Positions 25,523 through 34,185 of a stretch of 39,191 bases of DNA are shown here, piece by piece. How positions within the stretch are numbered: the stretch's first letter is position 1; each line of letters begins with the position of its first letter. A model generated the notes under the pieces. It saw only the letters and a list, made by a program, of their open reading frames with translations. It was not told the origin of the DNA and searched no databases. The position numbers and the translations under genes are program-made. The DNA is from an uncultured Lachnospiraceae bacterium (GTDB taxonomy: Bacteria > Bacillota > Clostridia > Lachnospirales > Lachnospiraceae): positions 1 to 39,191 of the forward strand of contig CATKXY010000011.1 of the NCBI GenBank assembly GCA_949840915.1. Direction: 5' to 3'.

Positions 25523-26230
25523 TTAAATGTACCATCTCCGGGCAGTAAAATCAACCAAAAACCAGAATGCTGCCACAATATAAGGAATCAGCGGCACCGG
25601 AGCCTTTAGATACCCGTTCTTCCCGATATTTCTCCTCATCAGCTGAACCAAGGCCAGACTGGCGAACACAAGCACCATATGTGTCAGATAATGCCGGAGT
25701 CCCCCTCCCCGGACTGCCAGCATCACGGCGCAGACGGAGAAAGCATGGCAATCCGCACGCCCGTAAAAACGGGCAAACAACAGCTCCTGCAGCAATACAT
25801 AAATGGCAAGAGACACCAAAAGCTCCCACTCGTCCCACGGGACGCCGTTCTCCCATATTGTCTCAAGCAGCAACAGGCCTGCTGCCATTCCCGCTGCCCA
25901 CCACACAAACCGATAGACCATCTGCTCCCACCAATCCATAACTGCCGCCGCCAGAAGACAGCCCCCGAACATGCTCCACAGCAGTTTCTTCAACAGCAAA
26001 CTCTCCCACAAAGCTGTCGCAGCCATGTGTTCCGCACCCGCAAAGACATCTTCCATACAGAAAATAGAAAGTATACCTGCCAGAGCCAGTGTGAACCTGT
26101 CCTTTCCCGTCAGGCTCAGGCTCCAGTCAGCATCCCTGCTTCCCGCAAAGAACAGTCCCGCCACCGTGCCAAACAGCACGGCCGGACAGATACCCCATGT
26201 CCAAGACTGCAAACCCTCGTATCCTTTCAT
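25523..26230 (-). CDS. A24-like prepilin peptidase (TadV/CpaA-like), divergent
   Basis: A very hydrophobic 235-residue protein with about seven membrane helices. Position in the Tad operon and two cytoplasm-facing aspartates suggest a type IV prepilin peptidase: Asp99 in AAAVMDWWEQMVYRF matches the first catalytic Asp, and Asp160 in FYGRADCHAF matches the second, although the usual GGGD is GRAD. The last helix with VPLIPYIVAAFW also fits. If active, it would cut the pilin-like proteins of this operon. Weak similarity; a different membrane protein cannot be excluded. Confidence 0.6.
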   Translation of the reverse strand: MKGYEGLQSWTWGICPAVLFGTVAGLFFAGSRDADWSLSLTGKDRFTLALAGILSIFCMEDVFAGAEHMAATALWESLLLKKLLWSMFGGCLLAAAVMDWWEQMVYRFVWWAAGMAAGLLLLETIWENGVPWDEWELLVSLAIYVLLQELLFARFYGRADCHAFSVCAVMLAVRGGGLRHYLTHMVLVFASLALVQLMRRNIGKNGYLKAPVPLIPYIVAAFWFLVDFTARRWYI

Positions 26231-26237
26231 AGATAAC

Positions 26238-29200
26238 TCACCTGAGCCTGGTTCTGAGCTCGTTCAGCACACTGCCTTCCACGCCCAGCACAGCCAGCGC
26301 GGGATGTTCCTCGAGCATCCGATCACCCTTGTAGGCCCGCACAGTGATCACATATTCCCTCCTCTCCTGCACATTGAGCGGAATCACAAATTCACAGGAC
26401 TCCTCTTGCTTATACATGGGATTCTCCTCATAGACATAAATCCGGTTAAGATCAGGATTCTCAGCCGTAAATTCCGGCGGAAACCCGACTTCCACGCGAT
26501 CTGCATATCCTCTCAGGGAAATACGCAGACGTCCGCTTTCCCCCCGCTTAAACTGCGGCTCATGAGGCTCCAGCACTCTCTCTATCTCTGCAGACAGATC
26601 AAATTCCAAAGTACTGCAGACGATGCTCCTCTCGTTTCCCACATTGTCCGACGCATAAGCTGTCACTCTGAAATCTCCGCTGAAGACCGGCAGATCCTCA
26701 CAGATATCCACAGCAATCACCCCTTGATCGTCAGGGGTATAGCGCTCCACACAACCATTGTCCAGATTTTCAATTTCCAGATACAGTTCGCGGACTCCGC
26801 TGAGAGCGTCTTTTGCCTGCACATGCAGCAGAATATGATCCTGTCTTCTGTCCAGCAAAGGCAGGTTTTCCAACACCTCCATACCGGTAATCCGCGGGGC
26901 CTCCCCGTCACCGATCAGCCGGATGCCATGCTCAAGATCCATCCGGTAATCAGAATAAACGGTCTTGTGTCCGTCGCGGGCTCCCGCGATGGGAACCACA
27001 CAGATTGTCTGCCCATGGGCAGCCCTGTCCGGCAGCAGCTCCTGTAGGACCATAAGTCTCCTGCCTTTCCGGCTTCTGACTGCTTTGGCATAAATTCCTC
27101 CTGTGAGATACCCCTCTCCTTCCGCCCGGAAACGCAGACTGTCCCCGGGCAGTTCTTCCGTCTCCTCCTTCACGTCGCAGACAGGCACATCCACTGCAGT
27201 CTTTATGCGTCCTCCAAATCTGCCCTCGCTCTCCAGGATCGCCTGATCCAACTGATAATCTTTTGCGGCCGGTCCCTGCATATACGCGCAGTGCTCTATC
27301 ACCAGAGGAGTGCAGCCGTCGCTTCTCACATAGTATGTATCCGCCTCCCGGGCCTGATAAATGTTCTCACCAGAGTGCAGCACCAGCTGTTCTGTGACAA
27401 TGGGCCACCTGACCCCTTTGCTCCCGCCTGATATGCTGCCCAGGGGAATATGAACCTCCGCACTTTTGTTTCCCGCCGCATCCTCCGCCAGCATGTGCAG
27501 ATACTGCTCCTCCTGCAAAAGCGTGACTACAAGTTCCGCCTGAGACAGGTAGATTCCGTTTCTCTCATCAATCTCCGTGTACGGATAGGTGTCCAGACAA
27601 TACCGATAACCTGCCGTTCCGGACACCAGCGTATTGACGGTGATATTAGATACCGAAAGCTTCTCCTGATTCTCCTCAGCATAGGATTCCGCTTTGTGAT
27701 AATAAACCGTGCCATGATCCTGCGGTTTTTTCCAGCTTAGCTTCAGCGTCTCCTCATCCAGAGGAAGCTTCACCACACTGTCCAGAGAAACGGGATCGGG
27801 TGCCGCCGCATCCTCTGCGGTAACAGCCTGCAAAGAGGTATCTTGCCAAAAACCGATGTTCTGTGACGCTATCTTAATCCCTCCGTTCCCTTTGCGGATG
27901 CCCGCCCTCATCTCGTACCAATGCGCCCGCGCCGCATTGACATAACTGCTCCCTCCGTAAGACGGTTTCGCACTGATCACATAACCGTCATAGGGATAAC
28001 CACAGATGTAATCCTCCGTCTTCCCGCAGCTTACCGCATAGCCTGCCGCAGCACTGCAGACAGAAGGACTTTTCTTCTTAGTATTGTTAGCTTGATTTCC
28101 GTGGGTAAGGCAGCGATGATCATAGTAGTCTGTCTCATGCCCGCTGCAGCTCTGTCCCAGGGAGGCATCCGCTCCACAATTGGGACAATATTCCTCATCG
28201 CTCCCTCCCCAGTACCAGGTCTTGCTCCCGCTATAGCTATGTTCCAGTTTCTGCCCGCATTTTACAGGTATGGTATAGCAGCCGCCCTGCTTGGAGGAAT
28301 CTCCCCGGTGAATGTGATTGCAGACGCCGGACTCATGGCTGTGCACCAGCCTTTCGCCTGCGTGTCCGCCAAGGAAGCCTCCTCCTCCGCCCGAACTGCC
28401 GCTCTCTCCTTCATGGCCTTTCAAGACAAGACTTTCGGCAGAACCTCCCGGATATCCGTCACCACAGTCCCCGGCTCCGCCTCCGCCGCCGGCCATGAGC
28501 AATATATCTTCGGACCCCGATGAAACCACGGAGAAGCCGCCCCCATTGGCATAATTTTCTCCTCTGCCGCCTCCGTTAAAGCCATTTTGTCCGGCCACAC
28601 AATAATCCACAAGTTCTCCGCTGCGCAGCCAAAAAGTTCCCGCTGCCATTCCGCCCAGACCGCCTGAAAATTCCCCGTAATTTCCTCCCTGCGCCCCCCA
28701 TGCCTCGATGCGATAGAGACCCGTGTAAGGCACACGGAGAGAATCGGCCGTATGGGTATATTCAAATTGCCGCTCAAAGGAGACGCTTTCCTGCAGATCA
28801 TGAGCATCCAGAACCTGTTTCCATGGCTCGCCCTCCCTGCTCTTATACAGCTTATAGAGTTTTTTTAGTCCGTCCGGCTGGCTCCAGCTCAAATCCACAG
28901 CGCCTCTGCCGTCATTGACCTGATAATTGTCCTTTGCCGTCAGCACCAGCTCTACCCATTGTGCATAGAGCGTCATATCTCTTGTGGGTATTAGCTCCGT
29001 CCCCGCCTTACCTGCAGGCTTTTTAAAATTCTTGTCATAATACCAGCCCCCAAAAGACAGATTCTCCTTATGGGCATCAGGCAACAGGACCGCATCCCGC
29101 CCGTAAACTGCCGTTATGCGGTCCACATTGCCATCCTTCCCACAGAAACGGTATTGACTGCCCTGCAATTGCCCGGCAAAAGGCATTCCCTGAGTCCATT

Positions 29201-30290
29201 CCAGAAAATGCTGCGTCCCCCGGATATCCTCCAGCATTTCCCCGTCTCCCAGATCAAATCTCACCAGACAGCCGGAGGGCGCACGGAGCTTACTCGAATC
29301 TATCACATAACTCGTCCCGTATTTTCCCTGCACACGGGTCAGTCCTTCTCTGCCCTCATAACTGCCGCCGGACGGATCGATCTCCAGAGTGCTCACGGAC
29401 GGACGCCACATGGCATACAGCCGCACGCTTCCGGACTCCTCATCCTCATGATAATCCCCTGTACACAGATTCAGAATCTCCTCTCCGTCCGCATAATACT
29501 CTCCACTGCCGTCACCCGCCGAATTCCACCCCGCAAATTCCCACCCGATCCGGGTATAGGTATTGCGTGTTAAATGCCTCTGAGGTACGACCGATCTGCC
29601 CTCATAACTTGCGGCATTGTCATACATATGAAAACTGGGGGCCATATAGCCTCCGCAGGGATCCCCGTTCCCGTTGGCATCATAGATCACCCGGTAGCAG
29701 TTGGCCGATATTTCCCTGCAGGTATGCCACTCTGTGTCAGCTCCCTGCTCCAGATTATTATCAAAGGGACACAGGTAATAGTAAGCCATTCCCTTCCCTA
29801 CATGAAGATAGTCCAGACTCTTTGCCGCTGTCCTGCTCATGTAAAAATGACAGCTTACAACAGGCGCTTTACAGTCCGCACAGATCGGGCGCCATGCGGA
29901 AAAATGCTTTTGAAAACATGGGCCCCTGTGATACTTCACACCATGAAAATGATCCTGGGATGGATAACTGTTATGGCAGCAGTTCACCCTGGAAAGCGAT
30001 ACTCTCCATTCCGACACAGGAATGGCCCCCGTCTTTCTCACTTTATAATAGTGCTCACCTGTCCGCAGCGCCCTGAGCGAACCTGCGACTCCCGTACTGA
30101 TATCGGCGGAGCCGTCTCCCGCATACCATTCCACCGCCCGGTTTCCCGCATCCGCAGTCCATGCCAGTCCGTCCGGCGCAAAGCTCACATAAGGACTGTT
30201 GTAGAGATTTCCCGCCTGAACCAAAATTCCCCTCCACAGAATACCAAGCAGTATTCCCCCTAACACGGTACATAGTCTTATCCTGTTCAT
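26238..30290 (-). CDS. Giant secreted Cys- and Gly-rich protein of the Tad operon
   Basis: About 1350 residues with a signal peptide (hydrophobic 8-26, cut probably after QAG). Order of parts: a Cys/His-rich region (105-200, starting CCHNSYPSQDHFHG); an InlB-type repeat (200-297, GWEFAGWNSAGDGSG, ending VRLYAMW); a second one (402-446, FGGWYYDKNF, TLYAQW); a fibronectin-III-like stretch (450-498); a Gly-rich domain (512-650 and 770-786) of the type GLYRIEAWGAQGG, ending SYGGSSYVN; inserted in it a Cys-rich cassette (655-765, with CYTIPVKC, CPNCGADAS and CGYPYDG); then Ig/FN3-like regions to the end. No LPXTG or C-terminal membrane helix is seen. It may be a pilus-linked adhesin. A GTG three bases upstream is an alternative start. 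Confidence 0.8.
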   Translation of the reverse strand: MNRIRLCTVLGGILLGILWRGILVQAGNLYNSPYVSFAPDGLAWTADAGNRAVEWYAGDGSADISTGVAGSLRALRTGEHYYKVRKTGAIPVSEWRVSLSRVNCCHNSYPSQDHFHGVKYHRGPCFQKHFSAWRPICADCKAPVVSCHFYMSRTAAKSLDYLHVGKGMAYYYLCPFDNNLEQGADTEWHTCREISANCYRVIYDANGNGDPCGGYMAPSFHMYDNAASYEGRSVVPQRHLTRNTYTRIGWEFAGWNSAGDGSGEYYADGEEILNLCTGDYHEDEESGSVRLYAMWRPSVSTLEIDPSGGSYEGREGLTRVQGKYGTSYVIDSSKLRAPSGCLVRFDLGDGEMLEDIRGTQHFLEWTQGMPFAGQLQGSQYRFCGKDGNVDRITAVYGRDAVLLPDAHKENLSFGGWYYDKNFKKPAGKAGTELIPTRDMTLYAQWVELVLTAKDNYQVNDGRGAVDLSWSQPDGLKKLYKLYKSREGEPWKQVLDAHDLQESVSFERQFEYTHTADSLRVPYTGLYRIEAWGAQGGNYGEFSGGLGGMAAGTFWLRSGELVDYCVAGQNGFNGGGRGENYANGGGFSVVSSGSEDILLMAGGGGGAGDCGDGYPGGSAESLVLKGHEGESGSSGGGGGFLGGHAGERLVHSHESGVCNHIHRGDSSKQGGCYTIPVKCGQKLEHSYSGSKTWYWGGSDEEYCPNCGADASLGQSCSGHETDYYDHRCLTHGNQANNTKKKSPSVCSAAAGYAVSCGKTEDYICGYPYDGYVISAKPSYGGSSYVNAARAHWYEMRAGIRKGNGGIKIASQNIGFWQDTSLQAVTAEDAAAPDPVSLDSVVKLPLDEETLKLSWKKPQDHGTVYYHKAESYAEENQEKLSVSNITVNTLVSGTAGYRYCLDTYPYTEIDERNGIYLSQAELVVTLLQEEQYLHMLAEDAAGNKSAEVHIPLGSISGGSKGVRWPIVTEQLVLHSGENIYQAREADTYYVRSDGCTPLVIEHCAYMQGPAAKDYQLDQAILESEGRFGGRIKTAVDVPVCDVKEETEELPGDSLRFRAEGEGYLTGGIYAKAVRSRKGRRLMVLQELLPDRAAHGQTICVVPIAGARDGHKTVYSDYRMDLEHGIRLIGDGEAPRITGMEVLENLPLLDRRQDHILLHVQAKDALSGVRELYLEIENLDNGCVERYTPDDQGVIAVDICEDLPVFSGDFRVTAYASDNVGNERSIVCSTLEFDLSAEIERVLEPHEPQFKRGESGRLRISLRGYADRVEVGFPPEFTAENPDLNRIYVYEENPMYKQEESCEFVIPLNVQERREYVITVRAYKGDRMLEEHPALAVLGVEGSVLNELRTRLR

Positions 30291-30967
30291 CACTCACACA
30301 CCTTTACCACCCGCAGGGTTCCCCTTGCAAGCTCCGAATAAAACTGCTCCACATCCCCTGCGTCCAGATACACATTGACACGCTGCGCCGCCGAGAGCAA
30401 GTCTCCTCCTCCGATGGCATTGCCTGCGCTGTCAAACACCTGCTCCACAAATACCTCCCGCCAGATCAAATGCGCGATACCGCTCTCGGAGACCGTATAG
30501 ATATGTATCCTGTCCCCGGCGCGCAGCACGCCTCCTGCCACCTGAAACAGATCATCCGCCTTAAAACCTGCTATCACAGGTTCTCTCATCCGGGCAGTGA
30601 TTTCGCTCTGCGCCTCAAACATTCCCGTCGTCAGCAATGTCCCCTCCGCTATCGGCAATCTTGCGACCAATCCTTCGAGCTGCCCGGGGCTTGCCAAAGC
30701 CGTGACAGGGATCACTCCCCGATCCACCTCCTTGAAACATAAATAATCCGCATAATTTTCCGGAGTGATCCGCTCTCCTTTGGGGATCTCTCTGACCGCC
30801 GTATAGATGCCGCCGCGCTCATACTCGCTCAGAATCTTTTTTTCCATCTGAAGCATCACCGCAAAAATTCCGATAGCCGCCGCCAGAGCCGCCACGATGC
30901 TTCCCGTCCACATTCTCAGCCACACATTCTTCCTGTCCACACTTCTATCAGCTTTCATCGTTCTCAT
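30290..30967 (-). CDS. SAF-domain pilus assembly protein, CpaB/RcpC-like
   Basis: A 225-residue membrane protein: short basic N-terminus, one helix at about 18-39, then an extracellular SAF domain (54-118, IYTAVREIPKGERITPENYADYLCFKEVD and SPGQLEGLVARLPIAEGTLLTTGM), and a C-terminal part with VLRAGDRIHIYTV. This is the CpaB/RcpC layout, which in Gram-negatives accompanies the Tad secretin; here no secretin exists. The start at 30967 is chosen for AAAAGG nine bases upstream; it overlaps the previous gene by 20 bases. Its stop overlaps the start of the giant gene. Confidence 0.8.
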   Translation of the reverse strand: MRTMKADRSVDRKNVWLRMWTGSIVAALAAAIGIFAVMLQMEKKILSEYERGGIYTAVREIPKGERITPENYADYLCFKEVDRGVIPVTALASPGQLEGLVARLPIAEGTLLTTGMFEAQSEITARMREPVIAGFKADDLFQVAGGVLRAGDRIHIYTVSESGIAHLIWREVFVEQVFDSAGNAIGGGDLLSAAQRVNVYLDAGDVEQFYSELARGTLRVVKVCE

Positions 30968-31577
30968 ATTTATTAACCTTTTCCCTCTCACTTTCTGATA
31001 CAATATCCACCAGTTTGCCCTTGTGGGCCTGTGCCAAAACTCCCGCAAAGCCTTCCACTTCAAAGCGTATTTCACTGTATACTCCCGTGCACTCCACCGT
31101 TACCCCGTTGGGAGCTTTGACCGCGCCCAGCGCACCCCTCCAACGCTCTGATATCTTCCCATCCCTTCCTATGCGGACGGCATTTACCCGGTTTTGATCC
31201 ACATTGTAAATAATATAGTCTGCAATTTCCACAGGTCCCGCAATCATGGTCCGGTTTCTGCACTCCCAGTTTTCGTCCAGGCCTAAATTCTCCCGTACCG
31301 CATCCGTATAAATTTCGTAAGCTGCCGGAGCGTCGGCTATGACGACTCTATGACTCCTTCCATATTCCTCCAGATCGATCAGTGCCGACGCCAGATTGGA
31401 TACCGCCAGCGCATCCTCCAGGCATCCGGCTGTAGAGCGCCATGAGGCTAATGTCAGCATTGTATTCATTAAAACAATCAATACCAGCAAAAAGAACATC
31501 CCCAGAATCCACTCTGCCTGTCCCCGGTCCCTCACATTAATATTTCGCTGTTGACACCCGCTTCTCCTCAAACGCAT
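30948..31577 (-). CDS. TadE-like pseudopilin, longer type
   Basis: A 209-residue protein with a basic N-terminus, the TadE-like run RDRGQAEWILGMFFLLVLIVLMNTML (membrane helix about 22-45), and an extracellular domain of about 165 residues ending KGKLVDIVSESEREKVNKYE. TadE/TadF proteins are minor pseudopilins of Tad pili. The start at 31577 follows GGGAGGG; in-frame upstream sequence lacks a site and overlaps the preceding gene deeply. It overlaps both neighbours, so translation is probably coupled. Confidence 0.72.
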   Translation of the reverse strand: MRLRRSGCQQRNINVRDRGQAEWILGMFFLLVLIVLMNTMLTLASWRSTAGCLEDALAVSNLASALIDLEEYGRSHRVVIADAPAAYEIYTDAVRENLGLDENWECRNRTMIAGPVEIADYIIYNVDQNRVNAVRIGRDGKISERWRGALGAVKAPNGVTVECTGVYSEIRFEVEGFAGVLAQAHKGKLVDIVSESEREKVNKYENDES

Positions 31578-31983
31578 ATTTCCCTCCCAGTTTTCCACAG
31601 ATCTGAAGCACAATCTTTGCTCCGTAACCGGTCTCTCCCAATGTGGTGCCTGCCAGATCAATCTCGGTGACGCCCTGTTCCGAGAGCTCAAACAGCAGAT
31701 TCTCACGATCCTCAGGACTAAGTCCTCCCACCGTCTCCATACGCAGAATATAACGTCTGGCCAGCTGATCTACCTCCGCCTTCTGCTGGATCAGCCACAT
31801 ATCATCCAGAAATGCCAGCATGACCACCGTCATTGCCAGGATAAAGATACCTGTGATCATGATATTGCCCGCACTGCCTTCCTGGAGACATAAATTTCGC
31901 CCCTGACGGCACGCCCTTGCGCCCCGCCCGAATCCTTCTCTCCCCGGTCCGTTACCGTCCGTTTTCACCTTTTGATCTCCCAT
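31537..31983 (-). CDS. TadE/DUF4320-like pseudopilin
   Basis: A 148-residue protein with an Arg/Gly-rich N-terminus, the motif QEGSAGNIMITGIFILAMTVVMLAFLDDMWLIQQKAEVDQLARRYILRMET (membrane helix at about 40-58), and a small extracellular domain. This pattern matches DUF4320-type proteins found in Firmicutes Tad loci. The ATG at 31983 has GGGAGGG ten bases upstream. It overlaps the next gene by 41 bases. Confidence 0.72.
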   Translation of the reverse strand: MGDQKVKTDGNGPGREGFGRGARACRQGRNLCLQEGSAGNIMITGIFILAMTVVMLAFLDDMWLIQQKAEVDQLARRYILRMETVGGLSPEDRENLLFELSEQGVTEIDLAGTTLGETGYGAKIVLQICGKLGGKYAFEEKRVSTAKY

Positions 31984-32006
31984 CTGTCGGTATCCCTCCC
32001 GTGCCC

Positions 32007-32285
32007 CTACATGCCGGGAACGGCTCCCGTGCCGCCTAAGATATTCTGCGCTCTGGAAGACATTGCCTCTACGATCGTCCGGATAAAATCGGTGAGGCTG
32101 TCCTTCATCACCACGCACAGAAGCAGCGCTATTATGCACAAGCCTACAGTGACCAGAATACCGTCAATGCCGGCGTCCTTCGCCGTCCAGAATCTGTTTC
32201 CTCTCCGATGCTTCCGTCCTTTCATATTCTCTCTGCTCATGCTTTTCCCTTGCACGCCCCTGGATTTGATGTCTGCCAATTTCAT
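32007..32285 (-). CDS. Flp-like major pilin candidate
   Basis: A 92-residue protein: a very basic 35-residue leader, then DAGIDGILVTVGLCIIALLLCVVMKDSLTDFIRTIVEAMSSRAQNILGG with one helix at about 42-61 and a short amphipathic tail. Size and layout are those of Flp pilins; position between tadC and the pseudopilins agrees. A classical cleavage site (G, then E at +5) is not evident; cleavage near Gly39 or Gly42 is a guess. AGGAGG lies seven bases before the ATG. The spacer upstream (32286-32393) is markedly A/T-rich, perhaps holding a promoter for the pilin. Confidence 0.68.
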   Translation of the reverse strand: MKLADIKSRGVQGKSMSRENMKGRKHRRGNRFWTAKDAGIDGILVTVGLCIIALLLCVVMKDSLTDFIRTIVEAMSSRAQNILGGTGAVPGM

Positions 32286-32393
32286 ATATGATCCTCCTGT
32301 TCTTCCCGATCTGAATTTTTTCTTTTTTAAAATTTAAAATTAATTACTATCTTTTCTTTTGTAGCATTTGACTTCTTTATGATTCCTGTATTC

Positions 32394-33230
32394 TCATAAC
32401 CGAAACGATGCCGCAAACATCTGCGTGATACACGCATAGAGTATCATTCCCAGCATTGCGGCCAGAATCCCCAGCTGATAAAAAGTAACACTGCGGTCAA
32501 GCGCACCTTTTCTTCGTCCGAGAACAGCCATCTCCATGTCCTTTACCTGCTCTGCAATATCGCTTAAAAGCTCCACCGCCTGTCCCGACTCCATGGCCTG
32601 CAGCAGCGTAATGCACAATGCATCTATATAACGGTTGTCAAAGCATCTCTGAAAATGATCCAGCGCGTCATGCACATCCGCCTTGACGGTGACAGCCCCG
32701 GCCAGATCCAGAAGCGCCTGGCGCAGACGCACATCCTGCACACCTGCGTAGCATTCTGTCAGGGCATCCGTCATGTATACCCCGGCTCTAATCTGTATCT
32801 CCAGGCCATGATAGATAAACTTCAGTTCCGGCAGCATACGCTCATTATCCCGGCTGTTCAGATACTGCACCAGCAGCAAAGGCAATATGTAAAATCCCAC
32901 AGAAGCCAGAATTCCTGTCCACAGTGCATATTGCAGGCCCACGGCAAAACCCAGAAACGCAAGCAGCAGCCTGAGCGCCAGCCATGAAAGCGGCTGCAGT
33001 CTGCCGCCAAAGTGAAATGCGGCTCCTTTTCTGCACAGCCATTCTTCCGTTCTCTGATGCCAGTTGGTGTCCTTGCTCCGGGATGCCAGATATCCCCGAA
33101 ATTCCTCACAGGCCCGAAGGACCTCCCGGCAGGACCCTTTGCTGCCGATCTGCAGCATCCGGATAAACAAAAGAACGGCCGCCGCCACAGGCAGCACACT
33201 CAGCCACCATAAAATATCCTCTTGCCTCAA
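32394..33230 (-). CDS. tadC: Tad pilus inner-membrane protein TadC
   Basis: A 278-residue type II secretion F-domain protein, one of the two platform proteins paired with TadB. Helices are at the N-terminus, about 90-130 and the C-terminus (FYQLGILAAMLGMILYACITQMFAASF). The F-domain core includes LPELKFIYHGLEIQIRAGVYMTDALTECYAGVQDVRLRQALLDLAGAV. I place the start at TTG 33230 because GGAGG lies seven bases upstream and this gives a four-base gap after tadB; longer frames would run deep into tadB. Confidence 0.83.
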   Translation of the reverse strand: MRQEDILWWLSVLPVAAAVLLFIRMLQIGSKGSCREVLRACEEFRGYLASRSKDTNWHQRTEEWLCRKGAAFHFGGRLQPLSWLALRLLLAFLGFAVGLQYALWTGILASVGFYILPLLLVQYLNSRDNERMLPELKFIYHGLEIQIRAGVYMTDALTECYAGVQDVRLRQALLDLAGAVTVKADVHDALDHFQRCFDNRYIDALCITLLQAMESGQAVELLSDIAEQVKDMEMAVLGRRKGALDRSVTFYQLGILAAMLGMILYACITQMFAASFRL

Positions 33231-33234
33231 TCTC

Positions 33235-34185
33235 TCACCTCCTTTCCGAGAGCCTGCCCAGAAACAACAGTAAAATAACAGCAACCGTTCCCATTGCGAT
33301 TCTGCCGGGTATCGTCTCAAACATGAGTGTCCACACGGAAGTCTCCAGCAGACCATCCACAACAGCCAGCGCAAAGCCTGACAGAAACAGCAACAGCATC
33401 ATATTGATGACTGCCTCCCGCAGCATACCTCTGCGCTCCTCCCCCATCCTCAGATATTCCCTCATGATTCTGCGACTGCTGTTTACCAGAAGTGTAAAGT
33501 CCGCACAATAGCGTACGCTGATCTCCATGTTCCGCACCAGTTCCTTGAACTTGGGATGCTCAATCTTCTCTGCCATGGACAGGAGTGCCAGACTCGTATC
33601 TCCCGTTGTCTGCGCCTCATATCCGCACTCATCCAGAGCGGAGCGCAGCGGTTCTTCCACATATTTGCTTATTTGTGTGAATATGCCGGTGAGTTCTCCG
33701 GCTGTGATGCTGTAATTACCCAGAAAATCCAGAAATTTGATAAGATTTGTGTTGACACTTCGAAATGCTCTCATCTTGCAAAACTGCAGCGCCAGATACT
33801 CCGCGCCCCAGAGTGCCGCTATTCCCAAAAGCATCGTCCTCCAGCCGAAGCCTGCCAGAAGCGCCGCGGCCAAAACCGCTGCGCCGACCAGATTGACCGC
33901 CATCCAAAGCTCCGCTGTCAAAAAGGGAAGGAAGCGTTTCCAACCGCTGTAATGCAGCTCCCGCTCCGCACGATACCAGAACGAATACTCTTTTTGTAAT
34001 GTCATCAGCTGCCTGCGGCTCTCCAACAGCCTTCTCCTGGCGGCCTCGTCCAGCTCCTGTCCGCCTTTCTGCAGCATCCTGCCGATCAACTCCAGCCACC
34101 TCACCCGGAGGCACAAAAGCCCGCATCCGCACAGCAAAAGCACAAATATCACTCCATATATCCATATCTTATAATATTCTCTCAT
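33235..34185 (-). CDS. tadB: Tad pilus inner-membrane protein TadB
   Basis: A 316-residue platform protein with an N-terminal membrane helix (about 8-26), two helices near 88-130, the F-domain-like cytoplasmic segment (IKFLDFLGNYSITAGELTGIFTQISKYVEEPLRSALDECGYEAQTTGDTSLALLSMAEKIEHPKFKELVRNMEIS), and two C-terminal helices. Its start overlaps tadA by 17 bases, so the two are coupled. With TadA it would form the assembly motor. Confidence 0.82.
   Translation of the reverse strand: MREYYKIWIYGVIFVLLLCGCGLLCLRVRWLELIGRMLQKGGQELDEAARRRLLESRRQLMTLQKEYSFWYRAERELHYSGWKRFLPFLTAELWMAVNLVGAAVLAAALLAGFGWRTMLLGIAALWGAEYLALQFCKMRAFRSVNTNLIKFLDFLGNYSITAGELTGIFTQISKYVEEPLRSALDECGYEAQTTGDTSLALLSMAEKIEHPKFKELVRNMEISVRYCADFTLLVNSSRRIMREYLRMGEERRGMLREAVINMMLLLFLSGFALAVVDGLLETSVWTLMFETIPGRIAMGTVAVILLLFLGRLSERR

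Noticed and set aside
29574..30263. Plus-strand open frame of about 229 codons opposite the giant gene
   Set aside because: It lies antisense to a coherent secreted protein with clear domains; its translation is low-complexity, Arg/His-rich, with no motif.
31537..32139. Longer version of the DUF4320-like protein with a 52-residue N-terminal extension
   Set aside because: The extension overlaps the pilin gene, is not membrane-like, and lacks a ribosome binding site; the ATG at 31983 has GGGAGGG upstream.
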